DNA of 64,000 bases from Lachnospiraceae bacterium (GCA_910575105.1 CAJTDK010000005.1:124001-188000), one strand, 5' to 3'; shown: positions 33,360-43,023, numbered from the stretch's first letter. The notes: generated from the letters alone by a model not told the origin. Numbers and translations are program-made.

Positions 33360-34649
33360 ATGATGAGAACCAAGCCTGTTAATACACTTTCTAAGCCCGA
33401 ACTGGAAAAGCAGTTATCCGAGCTTTGCCGCCAATATGAAGACGTGAAGGGGAAGGGCCTGAAGCTGAATATGGCACGCGGCAAGCCGGCGGCGTCCCAG
33501 CTTGACCTGAGCATGGATATGCTGCATCTTCCGGCGGATTGTACCCTTGAGGACGGAACGGATGCCAGGAACTACGGAATCCTTGACGGGATCAGCGAAT
33601 GCAGGAAGCTTTTCGCGGATCTGCTTGGACTTAAGCCGGAGCAGATCATCATCGGCGGGAACGCAAGCCTTAACACGATGTTCGACACTCTCGCATCTGT
33701 GTTCCTGTTCGGCACACAGGGGCATAAGCCCTGGAGTCAGCTAAAGTACGAGGGGCATACACCGAAGTTTCTCTGTCCGGTGCCGGGTTATGACAGACAT
33801 TTTACTATATGCGAAGAGCTAGGTGTAGAGATGATACCGGTTCCGCTTCTTGAGGACGGCCCGGATATGGAGACTATCACTGAGCTTGCAGCAAAGGATG
33901 AAGATATCAAAGGAATCTGGTGCGTACCCGTACATTCTAACCCACAGGGCGTATGCTACAGCGACAGGACAGTGAAGGCTCTTGCCGCTATGGAGACAGC
34001 TGCTGATGATTTTCGGATCTTCTGGGACAATGCTTACGCGATCCACCATATTTACGAAGAGGTAAATGTTCTCAATATCATCGAGGAATGTGAAAAGGCC
34101 GGACATCCTGACCGTCCCTACTACTTCTTTTCTACCTCGAAGATCACCTTCCCGGGCGCGGGCGTTTCCCTGATCTCCTCCAGCGATGCCAATATCAGGG
34201 AGTTAAAAGGCCACATGAAAGCGCAGACAATCGGTCATGACAAGCTGAACCAGCTCCGTCACGTGCAGTTCTTTCAAACGCCGGAAAACATCCGCCTGCA
34301 CATGAAAAAGCTTGCAGATCAGCTTCGCCCCAAGTTCGACATGGTGCTGGGCCGTCTCGACGGGGAGCTTAAGGGAAGCGGACTTTTAACCTGGCACAGC
34401 CCGAAGGGCGGATACTTTGTCTCTGTAGATACACTTCCAGGATGCGCCAGACGCACCGTGGAGCTTGCGAAGGAGGCAGGCGTTACCCTGACCGGGGCAG
34501 GGGCCACATGGCCTTACGGAAAAGACCCGGAGGATAAAAACATCCGCATCGCGCCGTCTTTCCCGACCATCGGCGAGCTTGAGAAGGCCGTTGACATCTT
34601 TATCCTGTGTGTAAGGATAGCAGGAACTGAGAAGCTTTTACAGGGTTAA
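33360..34649 (+). CDS. PLP-dependent aminotransferase, aspartate aminotransferase AspT-like
   Basis: 429 residues, fold type I. The PLP lysine lies in FFSTSKITFPGAG. Other family blocks are LNMARGKPAASQLDLS, IIGGNASLNTMFD and CVPVHSNPQGVCYS. The long N-terminal arm and MARGKP motif fit the AspT-like class described from corynebacteria and clostridia. Likely transfers amino groups from aspartate or other amino acids to 2-oxoglutarate, with gdhA 36 nt downstream regenerating it. ATG 33360 or 33363. Confidence 0.9.
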   Translation: MMRTKPVNTLSKPELEKQLSELCRQYEDVKGKGLKLNMARGKPAASQLDLSMDMLHLPADCTLEDGTDARNYGILDGISECRKLFADLLGLKPEQIIIGGNASLNTMFDTLASVFLFGTQGHKPWSQLKYEGHTPKFLCPVPGYDRHFTICEELGVEMIPVPLLEDGPDMETITELAAKDEDIKGIWCVPVHSNPQGVCYSDRTVKALAAMETAADDFRIFWDNAYAIHHIYEEVNVLNIIEECEKAGHPDRPYYFFSTSKITFPGAGVSLISSSDANIRELKGHMKAQTIGHDKLNQLRHVQFFQTPENIRLHMKKLADQLRPKFDMVLGRLDGELKGSGLLTWHSPKGGYFVSVDTLPGCARRTVELAKEAGVTLTGAGATWPYGKDPEDKNIRIAPSFPTIGELEKAVDIFILCVRIAGTEKLLQG

Positions 34650-34685
34650 TTTACATAATAATGAAAAATAAAAAGGAGACAGATC

Positions 34686-35948
34686 ATGAGTAAACAGTAC
34701 AATCCATATGACAACGTATTAAAAGTAGTGAAAAATGCAGCGGATATCCTTGGTTTTTCCGAAAGCGATATCGAGGCGATCAAATATCCGGAGCGCGAGC
34801 TTCAGGTATCCATCCCGGTGCGCATGGACGACGGCTCCACGCGGGTGTTCCAGGGCTACCGCATCCAGCACTCCACCTCGCGGGGACCGGCAAAGGGCGG
34901 TATCCGTTTTCATCCGGCGGTAAATTCTGACGAAGTCCGCGCGCTGGCAGCATGGATGACCTTCAAGTGCGCGGTTGTCAATATTCCCTACGGCGGCGGC
35001 AAAGGCGGCGTTGTCTGCGATCCTAACGAATTGTCGGAAAATGAGATCCGCGCCATCACCAGACGATTCACGGCGGCGATCGCTCCCCTTATCGGGCCGG
35101 AGCAGGATATCCCGGCTCCCGATGTAGGAACAAACGCAAAGGTTATGGGCTGGATGATGGATACATACAGCATGTTAAAGGGACACTGCATCCACGGCGT
35201 TGTGACCGGAAAGCCGATCGAGCTTGGCGGAGCGCTGGGAAGAAATGAGGCGACAGGACGCGGCGTTATGTTCACCACAAAGAACATGCTCACAAAAAGA
35301 GGTATTGAGATGGCCGGCACCACCGTTGCCATCCAGGGTATGGGTAACGTAGGAAGCATTACGGCAAAGCTGCTTCATCAAGAAGGCATGAAGGTCGTGG
35401 CGGTAAGCGATGTGTCCGGCGGAATCTATAAGCCGGAAGGCTTAGACATCCCGGCGATCCTTGAGTTCCTTTCCAAAGACAGGAAGAACCTGTTAAAGGA
35501 TTATAACGAAGACGGCATTACCCGCATTTCCAACGGGGAGCTTTTAGAGCTTGACGTAAAAGTGCTCGTTCCGGCGGCTCTTGAAAACCAGATCAACGAC
35601 AGCAACGCAGACAGGATCCGTGCAGAGATCATCATCGAGGCTGCCAACGGGCCAATCACCACAGAGGCCGACTATATCCTGGAGAAAAAGGGAATCACGG
35701 TTGTTCCGGATATCCTTGCCAATGCCGGCGGTGTTGTAGTTTCCTACTTTGAGTGGGTACAGAACATCCAGTCCGTAAGCTGGACAGAGGAGTCGGTAAA
35801 CGCAAAATTAAAAGAGATCATGGATCCTGCATTTGAGGCTGTATGGAGTATTGCCCATGAAAATAACACTACGCTGCGTATGGGCGCTTACCTGATCGCG
35901 GTTAAGCGGGTTGTAGACGCAAAGCAGGCAAGGGCGATCTGGCCGTAA
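34686..35948 (+). CDS. gdhA: Glutamate dehydrogenase (Glu/Leu/Phe/Val dehydrogenase family)
   Basis: 420 residues, catabolic-type hexameric enzyme length. Substrate site RGPAKGGIRFHP and catalytic region PYGGGKGGV, then Rossmann block AIQGMGNVGS. Oxidatively deaminates glutamate, producing ammonia and reduced nicotinamide; NAD is inferred from the short form. It pairs functionally with the aminotransferase before it and supplies reductant that the hydrogenase genes after it can dispose of. Confidence 0.95.
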   Translation: MSKQYNPYDNVLKVVKNAADILGFSESDIEAIKYPERELQVSIPVRMDDGSTRVFQGYRIQHSTSRGPAKGGIRFHPAVNSDEVRALAAWMTFKCAVVNIPYGGGKGGVVCDPNELSENEIRAITRRFTAAIAPLIGPEQDIPAPDVGTNAKVMGWMMDTYSMLKGHCIHGVVTGKPIELGGALGRNEATGRGVMFTTKNMLTKRGIEMAGTTVAIQGMGNVGSITAKLLHQEGMKVVAVSDVSGGIYKPEGLDIPAILEFLSKDRKNLLKDYNEDGITRISNGELLELDVKVLVPAALENQINDSNADRIRAEIIIEAANGPITTEADYILEKKGITVVPDILANAGGVVVSYFEWVQNIQSVSWTEESVNAKLKEIMDPAFEAVWSIAHENNTTLRMGAYLIAVKRVVDAKQARAIWP

Positions 35949-36017
35949 GCGTCAGCCATAAGCGGCGGCAGCAAGCCTGGTCCGGACATAGATAACAACA
36001 CAATTCTGCCATGAACA

Positions 36018-36055
36018 GGGTAAGGTATACGAAACGGTGTACCTTGCCCATTTTC
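36018..36055 (+). terminator. Terminator after gdhA
   Basis: 13-bp stem GGGTAAGGTATAC / GTGTACCTTGCCC (two G-T pairs), 6-nt loop, then ATTTTC. Confidence 0.88.
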
Positions 36056-36104
36056 TGTTAAATGCATGACACAGCCGTTAAAAAAACTACTTTTGCCGAA
36101 AACC

Positions 36105-36132
36105 TTACAAATTATATTTATAATGCTATAAT
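36105..36132 (+). promoter_or_regulatory. Probable promoter of the hydrogenase operon
   Basis: TTACAA (36105-36110), 16 nt, TATAAT (36127-36132) in a very A/T-rich stretch with a second TATAAT at 36119-36124. The -35 is weak, which suggests help from an activator. No clear Rex-type dyad is seen. Confidence 0.5.
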
Positions 36133-36190
36133 AATTTTACTTATATAAATTATAAATATTTGTATTGGGGAAAATCTGACGAAAGAAGGT

Positions 36191-38032
36191 ATGATAAGAA
36201 TGAGCAGACTAGAGCTTGATTCGCCGAAAAAAGCCCGTATTGTCATGGAAGAGCTTTACAAGGATTTAGAGCGAAGAATTGAATCAAGTCCTCCGGGACT
36301 TTGCCCGGTTGATATGTCACGTGCTTTCCTGGAGTTGTGCCACGCCCAGACCTGCGGGAAATGCGTACCGTGCCGTATCGGGCTTGGACAGCTTAACCAT
36401 TTTATCAAGGACGTGCTTGACGGCAAGGCGACTATGGAGACATTGGAGGTTATGGAGCAGACCGCCCTTTCTATTATGGAATCCGCAGACTGCGCCATCG
36501 GTTACGAGGCGGCCAATATGGTATATAAGGGGCTTATCGGATACCGGGACGACTATATTGAGCATATCGAGCATGGGCGGTGCACCTGTACATATAACCA
36601 GCCTGTACCGTGCGTATCTTTATGTCCGGCACATGTGGATATACCGGGATATGTAGCGCTGGTAGGTGAGGGACGCTATGCGGATGCCATAAGGCTCATC
36701 CGCAAGGACAATCCGTTCCCGACGACCTGCGGCTTTATCTGTGAGCATCCCTGCGAGGCAAGGTGCCGCAGGAACATGATGGACGATGCGGTCAATATCC
36801 GGGGACTTAAGCGGGTGGCCGCTGATTTTGCAGGAGAGGTTAATCCGCCGGTATGCGCGCCGTCTACAGGAAAGAGAGTGGCAGTATTAGGCGGAGGCCC
36901 GGGAGGCTTAAGCGCTGCGTACTACCTGCAGCTTATGGGCCATCAGACCACCGTTTACGAGATGCTGCCGAAGCTTGGCGGCATGCTCCGTTACGGTATC
37001 CCGAACTACCGGCTGCCGAAGGACCGTCTTGAGGACGACGTGAACGCCATCTTAAAGACCGGCGTTGAGGTAAAGCACGGCTTAAAGATCGGGCCGGACA
37101 TTACCATCCAGCAATTGCAGAAGGATTATGACGCGGTACTGATCACCATCGGCGCCAGCACCGATAAAAAACTGGGGCTTGAGGGACAGGATGCAGAAGG
37201 GATATTCTCCGCGGTCCAGTTCCTTAGAAACGTAGGAAAGAATATTATCATGGATCTTACGGGCAAGGAGGTTGCCGTTATTGGGGGCGGCAACGTGACC
37301 ATGGATGCGGTGCGTACGGCGAAGCGTCTGGGCGCGAAGAAGGTCAGTGTCGTATATCGGAGAAGAGTAGCGGATATGACTGCGCTGCCGTCGGAGATCG
37401 AGGGAGCTATCGCGGAGGGTATCGAGGTGCAGACGCTGAAAGCACCGTCTTCCCTGGATATTGATGAGAACAATCACGTCAAGGGAATCTATGTGTCTCC
37501 GCAGATGATCAGCGCTATTAAGGACGGGCGCGCAAGCATCCGGCCTACAGGCGAAGAGGATATCTATATTCCGTGCGACATTTTAGTCGTTGCCATCGGG
37601 CAGAATATTGAGACGAAGCATTTTGAGGATGCTGGAATTCCGGTAAACCGGGGCAAGATTGTCACGAAGAGCAACGGGGCGATCGAAAACCTTCCGGGCG
37701 TGTTTGCAGGCGGCGACTGCGCCAGCGGACCGGCATCTGTAATTAAGGCGATCGCGGCAGCTAAGGTTGCGGTAGCCAATATTGACGAATATCTGGGATA
37801 CCATCACGAGATTTCCTGTGATGTGGAGATTCCGGAGGCGCGTCTTGACGACCGCACACCATGCGGCAGAGTGAACCTGACCGAGCGCGAGGCATGCGAG
37901 CGAGTAAAGGACTGGGACGGCTGCGAGAACTGCATGACCGAGAGGGAGGCAAAGCAGGAGGCAAGCCGGTGCTTACGGTGCGATCACTTTGGATATGGAA
38001 TCTTTAAAGGAGGCAGAGAAAAATTATGGTAA
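36191..38032 (+). CDS. NAD(P)H-linked flavoprotein subunit of hydrogenase (NuoF-like Fe-S + GltD-like)
   Basis: 613 residues in three parts. About 45-110 is a NuoF-type [4Fe-4S] region (CGKCVPCRIG ... SADCAIG). About 130-215 is a cysteine-rich GltD N-terminal domain (CTCTYNQPVPCVSLCPAHVDIPGY, CGFICEHPCEARC). About 225-535 is a two-dinucleotide-binding oxidoreductase, with VAVLGGGPGGLSAAYYL for FAD and VAVIGGGNVTMDAVRTA...VVYRRR for NAD(P). A final cysteine cluster CENCM...CLRCDHFG follows. It overlaps the HydA gene by 7 nt and should pass electrons between NAD(P)H and HydA. Whether it bifurcates is not known from sequence. The start may be ATG 36191 or ATG 36200. Confidence 0.88.
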   Translation: MIRMSRLELDSPKKARIVMEELYKDLERRIESSPPGLCPVDMSRAFLELCHAQTCGKCVPCRIGLGQLNHFIKDVLDGKATMETLEVMEQTALSIMESADCAIGYEAANMVYKGLIGYRDDYIEHIEHGRCTCTYNQPVPCVSLCPAHVDIPGYVALVGEGRYADAIRLIRKDNPFPTTCGFICEHPCEARCRRNMMDDAVNIRGLKRVAADFAGEVNPPVCAPSTGKRVAVLGGGPGGLSAAYYLQLMGHQTTVYEMLPKLGGMLRYGIPNYRLPKDRLEDDVNAILKTGVEVKHGLKIGPDITIQQLQKDYDAVLITIGASTDKKLGLEGQDAEGIFSAVQFLRNVGKNIIMDLTGKEVAVIGGGNVTMDAVRTAKRLGAKKVSVVYRRRVADMTALPSEIEGAIAEGIEVQTLKAPSSLDIDENNHVKGIYVSPQMISAIKDGRASIRPTGEEDIYIPCDILVVAIGQNIETKHFEDAGIPVNRGKIVTKSNGAIENLPGVFAGGDCASGPASVIKAIAAAKVAVANIDEYLGYHHEISCDVEIPEARLDDRTPCGRVNLTEREACERVKDWDGCENCMTEREAKQEASRCLRCDHFGYGIFKGGREKLW

Positions 38033-39771
38033 ATCTTACAATTGATGGAAAACAGATATCCGTACAAGAAAACACCACGATCATGGAAGCTGCCGCTCAG
38101 AACGGGATTCCGATTCCGAAGCTCTGTTATCTGAAAGGGATCAATGAGATCGCGGCCTGTCGTGTGTGCGTAGTTGAATTAGAAGGAAAAGAAAAGTTAA
38201 TCACATCCTGTAACAATGTGGCTGAGGAAGGCATGGTGATCTTCACCAACAGCCCGAAGGTAAGAAGGCACAGGAGGAATACGGTAGAGCTTATCCTGTC
38301 GCAGCATGACTGCCTGTGCGTGACATGTCCTAGGAGCGGCAACTGCAGCCTGCAGACCGTGGCCAATGATCTGGATATTCTGGATATTCCGTTTAAACAG
38401 GAGTTAGAGCATCAGCCGTGGAATAAGGATTTCCCGCTGATCCGCAATTCCGCGAAATGTATCAAATGTATGCGTTGTATCCAGATCTGCGACAAGGTAC
38501 AGGGGCTGCATATCTGGGATCTGGAAGGTACAGGCTCCCGCACGACGGTCAATGTATCCGGCCACAAAACTATCAGAGAATCCGCCTGTTCCCTGTGCGG
38601 CCAGTGCATTACCCACTGTCCGGTAGGAGCCCTTACCGAGCGGAGCGACACGGGAAAAGTGTGGAAAGCCATCGCAGACCCGGAGAAGATCGTGGTTGCG
38701 CAGGTAGCTCCGGCGGTGCGCGCGGCGTGGGGCGAGCCGCTTGGGCTTGCGCCGGAGGATGCGACCATCGGAAAGATCTTAGACTCCCTGAAACGGATGG
38801 GTGTGGATTATGTATTCGACACCTGTTTTTCAGCGGACCTTACGATCATGGAGGAGGGGACGGAGTTCGTCAAGAGATTTACCTCCGGCGAGCTGAAGGA
38901 GCGTCCCATGTTTACCTCCTGCTGTCCGGGATGGGTGAGATTTATCAAGTCCCAGTTCCCGCATCTGGTGAAATATTTGTCCTCCGCAAAGTCGCCGCAG
39001 CAGATGTTCGGCGCGGTGATGAAGACTTATTTTGCGCAGAAGCTTGGCGTAAGCCCGGAGAAGATCTATACCGTCTCCGTTATGCCCTGTGTGGCGAAGA
39101 AGGCAGAGCGTGAGATGGAGCTTTTCTATGAGGAGTACGCAGGACATGATATCGACGCAGTTGTTACAACGAGAGAGCTTGTGCGGATGATCCGTTCCGC
39201 CCATATCAGCCCAGATACCCTTAAGGATATCGAGAGCGATCGGCCGATGCAGGAAGGAACCGGCGCCGGTGTGATCTTCGGGGCGACCGGCGGAGTTATG
39301 GAGGCGGCTCTTAGAAGCGCATACTTCCTCATCAAGGGTGAGAACCCTCCGGCGGATGCCTTCAAGGCAGTCCGCGCCCAGGGCTTCAATGAGAATAACG
39401 GCGTTCAGGAGGCTGCCTTCTCGGTGGATGATATCCAGGTGAGAACAGCGGTAGTCAGCGGACTTGGCAATACAAGAGCGCTCCTGAATAAGATAGAAAA
39501 GGGAGAGGCCCAGTATGATTTCGTAGAAGTCATGGCATGTCCGGGAGGCTGTGTAGGCGGCGGCGGACAGCCGATCCATGACGGCGAAGAGCTTGCCTTT
39601 GAGAGAGGTAAGAATCTCTACTATCTGGACGAGCACGCGAACCTCCGCTACTCCCATGAGAACCCGGATATTGACCTGCTTTATAAGGAATTTTTCGGCG
39701 AGCCTAACGGACATAAGGCACATATGCTGTTACATAGCGATCATCTTGATGATCTGGCGAATGGAAGGTAA
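38026..39771 (+). CDS. hydA: [FeFe] hydrogenase catalytic subunit
   Basis: 581 residues, M3-type. N-terminal [2Fe-2S] domain (CYLKGINEIAACRVC), a His-ligated [4Fe-4S] site (HDCLCVTCPRSGNC), two ferredoxin-type clusters (CIKCMRCIQICD, CSLCGQCITHCPVGA), then the H-cluster domain with all three signatures: TSCCPGW, MPCVAKKAE and MACPGGCVGGGGQP. Produces H2 from protons, or oxidises it, in the cytoplasm. Maturases HydE/F/G are not in this window and must be elsewhere. Forms a two-gene operon with the flavoprotein at 36191, ending in a bidirectional terminator. Confidence 0.96.
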   Translation: MVNLTIDGKQISVQENTTIMEAAAQNGIPIPKLCYLKGINEIAACRVCVVELEGKEKLITSCNNVAEEGMVIFTNSPKVRRHRRNTVELILSQHDCLCVTCPRSGNCSLQTVANDLDILDIPFKQELEHQPWNKDFPLIRNSAKCIKCMRCIQICDKVQGLHIWDLEGTGSRTTVNVSGHKTIRESACSLCGQCITHCPVGALTERSDTGKVWKAIADPEKIVVAQVAPAVRAAWGEPLGLAPEDATIGKILDSLKRMGVDYVFDTCFSADLTIMEEGTEFVKRFTSGELKERPMFTSCCPGWVRFIKSQFPHLVKYLSSAKSPQQMFGAVMKTYFAQKLGVSPEKIYTVSVMPCVAKKAEREMELFYEEYAGHDIDAVVTTRELVRMIRSAHISPDTLKDIESDRPMQEGTGAGVIFGATGGVMEAALRSAYFLIKGENPPADAFKAVRAQGFNENNGVQEAAFSVDDIQVRTAVVSGLGNTRALLNKIEKGEAQYDFVEVMACPGGCVGGGGQPIHDGEELAFERGKNLYYLDEHANLRYSHENPDIDLLYKEFFGEPNGHKAHMLLHSDHLDDLANGR

Positions 39772-39800
39772 AGTTTAGTCCTGACTTTGCTAATTTAGAA

Positions 39801-39855
39801 GTTAAAAATCGCTGTATCATGTGGTTTCACTAAGATACAGCGATTTTTAACTTTA
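39801..39855. terminator. Bidirectional terminator between hydA and the IclR remnant
   Basis: 18-bp perfect inverted repeat GTTAAAAATCGCTGTATC / complementary arm, 15-nt loop. The A run in one arm and T run in the other serve both strands. Confidence 0.9.
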
Positions 39856-39871
39856 TAGGATATTATCAATT

Positions 39872-40261
39872 TTATCTGCGTTCCAGGCCGTTATTCTCGA
39901 TACAGTTTCTCGCCCGTTTTAAATCTATCAACAGATTTTTAAAATTAAGGTCTACCGTGATTGCCGGCGCAGCAATACTTAATGTCGCCTTTAGTTCGCC
40001 ATAGGAGTTAAAGATAGGAACGGCAATGCAGTTTATTCCCATATCAATTTCTTCAAATTCCGTTGCATATTCCTGGGAATATACTTGTTTGATCGTCTGT
40101 TCAAATTTGTCCTGAACGGTGGTCGTATTTGGGGTCAGCTGTTCTAAGCGGATACTCTTTAATACCTTATCCCGTTCGTTTTCAGGCATATACGCAATAC
40201 GGAGTTTCCCGGATACAGAAGCATGCAGAGGAAGGTTTGAATCGGACTTCGGGGCATAAGG
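39872..40261 (-). pseudogene. IclR-family regulator remnant (C-terminal effector domain only)
   Basis: Reads LPLHASVSGKLRIAYMPE at its upstream end and continues through GINCIAVPIFNSYGELKATLSIAAP to IENNG, the conserved effector domain of IclR regulators (PF01614). The frame is closed by TAA at 40262-40264. There is no helix-turn-helix, no proper start and no ribosome binding site; an internal ATG at 40189 would give 105 residues lacking the domain start. Only 50 bp separate it from the GH42 gene end. I infer that the 5' half was lost when the adjoining carbohydrate region was inserted or rearranged. Confidence 0.8.
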
Positions 40262-40313
40262 TTATGGTGAGTTTTTCTTTTCAGGCTGCTGTTGTCTAAT
40301 CATTCCTGTCCGA

Positions 40314-42443
40314 CTATTTGCAGGCATAGCAGCCAGTTATACTTGCCAATACAGAAGATGATATTTCCAAAATCTCTACCCCCCATGGCTTCAAAGTCAA
40401 TGTATCTCCATGACGTATTATCCTTCCCTCCGACAGGAGAAGATGCGCGTCGCTTCCCTCGTAAGAAACAGTCTGCTCCTTTCTGGAATAATTCAGGTAA
40501 TAGATGATCTCCTTCCCATCATCATTGAATCCCCGTTTTACGATGATCGGGAATCTGCACCGGGTTTTCAGTAAAGGCTGGCACACCGCGGGTGATGGTT
40601 CAGCGACGGAGCATCTGTCTGCCAGAATATCCGCCGGAACATCTGCAGCCGCATCGGCTCTGACAGCGATATAACTAGTCAGCTCATCAATAGCCGCCTC
40701 ATCATCAAAATAGCATCCGATATAATATGCCCTGCCGGACTGATAGGCATGCTCTGTGACAGCAGAGTATCTGCCCCACGCATCGTGGCGGTATGCGGCG
40801 AGGGAAGCGGCGCCGTCAGTTGTGACAAGCTCCAGCCATTCACGGACAGGGACATTTTCCCTCTCAGAACCGAAATGACAGTCTATCCCGACATTTTGCG
40901 GGATGGTGAACTGGTCGTAGTGGATCCCTAAGCACTCCGCCAGGATATGCGGCTGGGTGTCGTGATAGATCTTCATGTGTCCGTCTGAAAATGCACTGCG
41001 GAAGGTGACGATGAGATGGCCGCCTTCTGCCGTATATTTTTTCAGGGCAGTAAGGGTGTCTTCGTCCGCGGAGTACAGGCAGGGGACAAAGACCATACGG
41101 TACGCATTAAGGTGCATATTCTGGGGATGAATGATGTCGTACTCGATGTTATTGCGGTGAAGGGAGTCGGCAATCCAGCGGAAGATGGTGTTATAGCTCT
41201 GCTCCTTTAAGTCTCCGGTGGGGAACTGGGAGAGGCCGGATAGGGATTCGTGGCTTACGAGGATTGCGGTATGGTTTGATTTCCGAAGGTTTTTAAGCTT
41301 ATCCCCGATTTTTTTAAGCTCTGCACCGAACTGCGATGCCTCCCGGTAGGTTTCATTTTCGGAAAAATCATGGGAGAGTACGCCCTTCCAGTAGCTTTCA
41401 AAGGAATTGTGTATGGAGTGCCAGTGCCAGTACATCACGCTGTTTGCGCCGTTTGCCAAATGGCTGTAGGCGCAGAGACGCAGCTGTCCCGGATAGGGGA
41501 GCCACTGTGGGTTTCCCTGGGCCTGGGTTTCCAGGATCAGATAGTTGTCGCGCTTCAGTGCGCGGGCGATATTTCCGCAGGCGGTGATCTCTGCGCCTGT
41601 CAGATTATCCTGGGAAGGATGGTAGATGTCTGCTCCAGCTGCATCCATGGACGGGGAAGAGGCGAAAGGATCAGCGTCCGGCTGGATGCCGAAGGAGTGC
41701 CCGATCCACGCGAAGTCAAAGTTGTGGGTGATAAACTGGCCGGGCTTTCGGTATTCCTTGATGATACGTGCCTGGAAATGGTGGAAATCCGCAACGAGCT
41801 TCCGCTGAAATCTGGCGTATTCTGCCGCTAGGCTGCCGTTGATGGTGCCCCTTACGTCGGGGAAATCCGCCCAGTCGTCGATGCGGTTTGACCAGTAGTC
41901 AAGCCCGAATTCGTGGTTAAATTCTCTGATGTCCGGGAACTGTTCCTTCAGGTAATCGACGAACATCGCCTGGACTCTGGGACCGGCAGTGTGGTAGTGG
42001 TGGGTCTCGTTGTCGATCTGGTAACCGATGACGTTAGGGTGTCCGGATACGTGTTCCATCAGCACCCGGATGATATTCTCGGCATAACTGAGGTAAACGG
42101 GGCTTGTCAGATCCATGTTCTGCCTGCGGCCGTAAAGCTCCTGCCCGTTCTCAGTGAGAGCCAGGATATCCGGGGATTTTTTGGCCAGCCATGCGGGGAT
42201 GGCGTAGGTCGGCGTGCCGATGATGACGCTCAGGCCGAAGCGGCTGGCGGCATCCAGCATGCGGTCGAGATGGGTGAAGTCGTAGATGCCTTCTGATGGT
42301 TCCAGGGTGCTCCAGGTAGATTCCGCGATGCGGATGGTGTTCATCCCGGCATCCTTCATCATCTGGAAATCCCGGTCGATCCGGTCGTAAGGGAGATATT
42401 CGTCATAGTAGGCGGCGCCGAAAAAAATGTGGTCTGTCTTCAT
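40314..42443 (-). CDS. Beta-galactosidase, glycoside hydrolase family 42
   Basis: 709 residues from ATG 42443 (AAGGAAAAG before it). N-terminal TIM barrel with acid/base Glu in VIGYQIDNETHH (about residue 150) and nucleophile Glu in LILETQAQGNP (about 300), a beta-galactosidase trimerisation domain in the middle and a C-terminal beta domain. No signal peptide, so it acts on imported beta-galactosides. GH42 enzymes often take beta-1,3/1,6 galactosides of host or plant glycans, which fits the GH112 gene in the same region. Confidence 0.93.
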   Translation of the reverse strand: MKTDHIFFGAAYYDEYLPYDRIDRDFQMMKDAGMNTIRIAESTWSTLEPSEGIYDFTHLDRMLDAASRFGLSVIIGTPTYAIPAWLAKKSPDILALTENGQELYGRRQNMDLTSPVYLSYAENIIRVLMEHVSGHPNVIGYQIDNETHHYHTAGPRVQAMFVDYLKEQFPDIREFNHEFGLDYWSNRIDDWADFPDVRGTINGSLAAEYARFQRKLVADFHHFQARIIKEYRKPGQFITHNFDFAWIGHSFGIQPDADPFASSPSMDAAGADIYHPSQDNLTGAEITACGNIARALKRDNYLILETQAQGNPQWLPYPGQLRLCAYSHLANGANSVMYWHWHSIHNSFESYWKGVLSHDFSENETYREASQFGAELKKIGDKLKNLRKSNHTAILVSHESLSGLSQFPTGDLKEQSYNTIFRWIADSLHRNNIEYDIIHPQNMHLNAYRMVFVPCLYSADEDTLTALKKYTAEGGHLIVTFRSAFSDGHMKIYHDTQPHILAECLGIHYDQFTIPQNVGIDCHFGSERENVPVREWLELVTTDGAASLAAYRHDAWGRYSAVTEHAYQSGRAYYIGCYFDDEAAIDELTSYIAVRADAAADVPADILADRCSVAEPSPAVCQPLLKTRCRFPIIVKRGFNDDGKEIIYYLNYSRKEQTVSYEGSDAHLLLSEGRIIRHGDTLTLKPWGVEILEISSSVLASITGCYACK

Positions 42444-42898
42444 ATAGAGCTTTTCCTTTCTTTTCATTACTTAGTACAGCGAATATTAAGTAATTGGCGG
42501 TTTGGCTTGCCTATTTTCCTGATAGCACTGCTCCCAAGTCTCGACGTAGCCACCGTTACGCCTGTGTTTGTGAAGCAGCACTCTCAGAAAAATATTCTGC
42601 GCCAAACTATCCAAAACTTAATTTTCGCTGTACTTAGCTGCTGTTATAGGGATATGGTAACAGAATATCATTTTTGCGGGACACTGACAAGATTTTATGG
42701 CTGACTTTCTGGATGTTATTGTGGTATAGTAGTAATCAAATTCAGAACGTCACAGATTTTCTATTCTTGTGTTCTTTGGTGCATTAATCTATGGGCGGCC
42801 GGCGGACAGCCGGACATGATGCGCAGTCAGAAGATGGTCAGAGAAGCCTTGGCAGGCATATCAGGGCAAATTCCATTTTATTTTATAGAGGAAGCAGG
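42444..42898. other. Gene-poor spacer upstream of the GH42 gene
   Basis: About 450 bp between the GH42 start and repeat copy B. Only short open frames without ribosome binding sites; a 54-codon frame near 42791-42955 runs into the repeat and looks accidental. A small hairpin CCGGC-GGACA-GCCGG lies near 42798-42812. The GH42 promoter is presumably here on the minus strand but I could not place it with confidence. Confidence 0.4.
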
Positions 42899-42954
42899 AT
42901 ACTGTTCATGGGTCAGGAAAGCGCACAGGCTGCGCATTCCGTAAGAACATGATA
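42899..42954 (-). repeat. Dispersed palindromic repeat, copy B
   Basis: Inverted copy of 15544-15600, about 50 of 56 positions identical by eye. The palindrome is GGAAAGCGCA-CAGGC-TGCGCATTCC with one mismatched pair. Lies 40 bp before the promoter of the Rpn-like pseudogene. Confidence 0.85.
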
Positions 42955-42994
42955 CGCGAAAGCAGAGAGTCCAGTGGAAAAATTTACATTGTAG

Positions 42995-43023
42995 TTGCAA
43001 AAGAAATTTGAGTTGATTATACT
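42995..43023 (+). promoter_or_regulatory. Promoter of the Rpn-like pseudogene/MATE unit
   Basis: TTGCAA (42995-43000), 17 nt, TATACT (43018-43023). The -35 region TAGTTGCAAAAGAAATT is identical over 17 bp to that before the GH112 gene (58418-58434). Confidence 0.7.

Noticed and set aside
39872-40189. Treating the 105-codon frame as a functional small gene
   Set aside because: Coding similarity to the IclR effector domain continues upstream of its ATG to a stop, showing a truncated larger gene.
42791-42955. 54-codon plus-strand frame overlapping repeat copy B
   Set aside because: No ribosome binding site, ends inside a dispersed repeat, no recognisable protein features.
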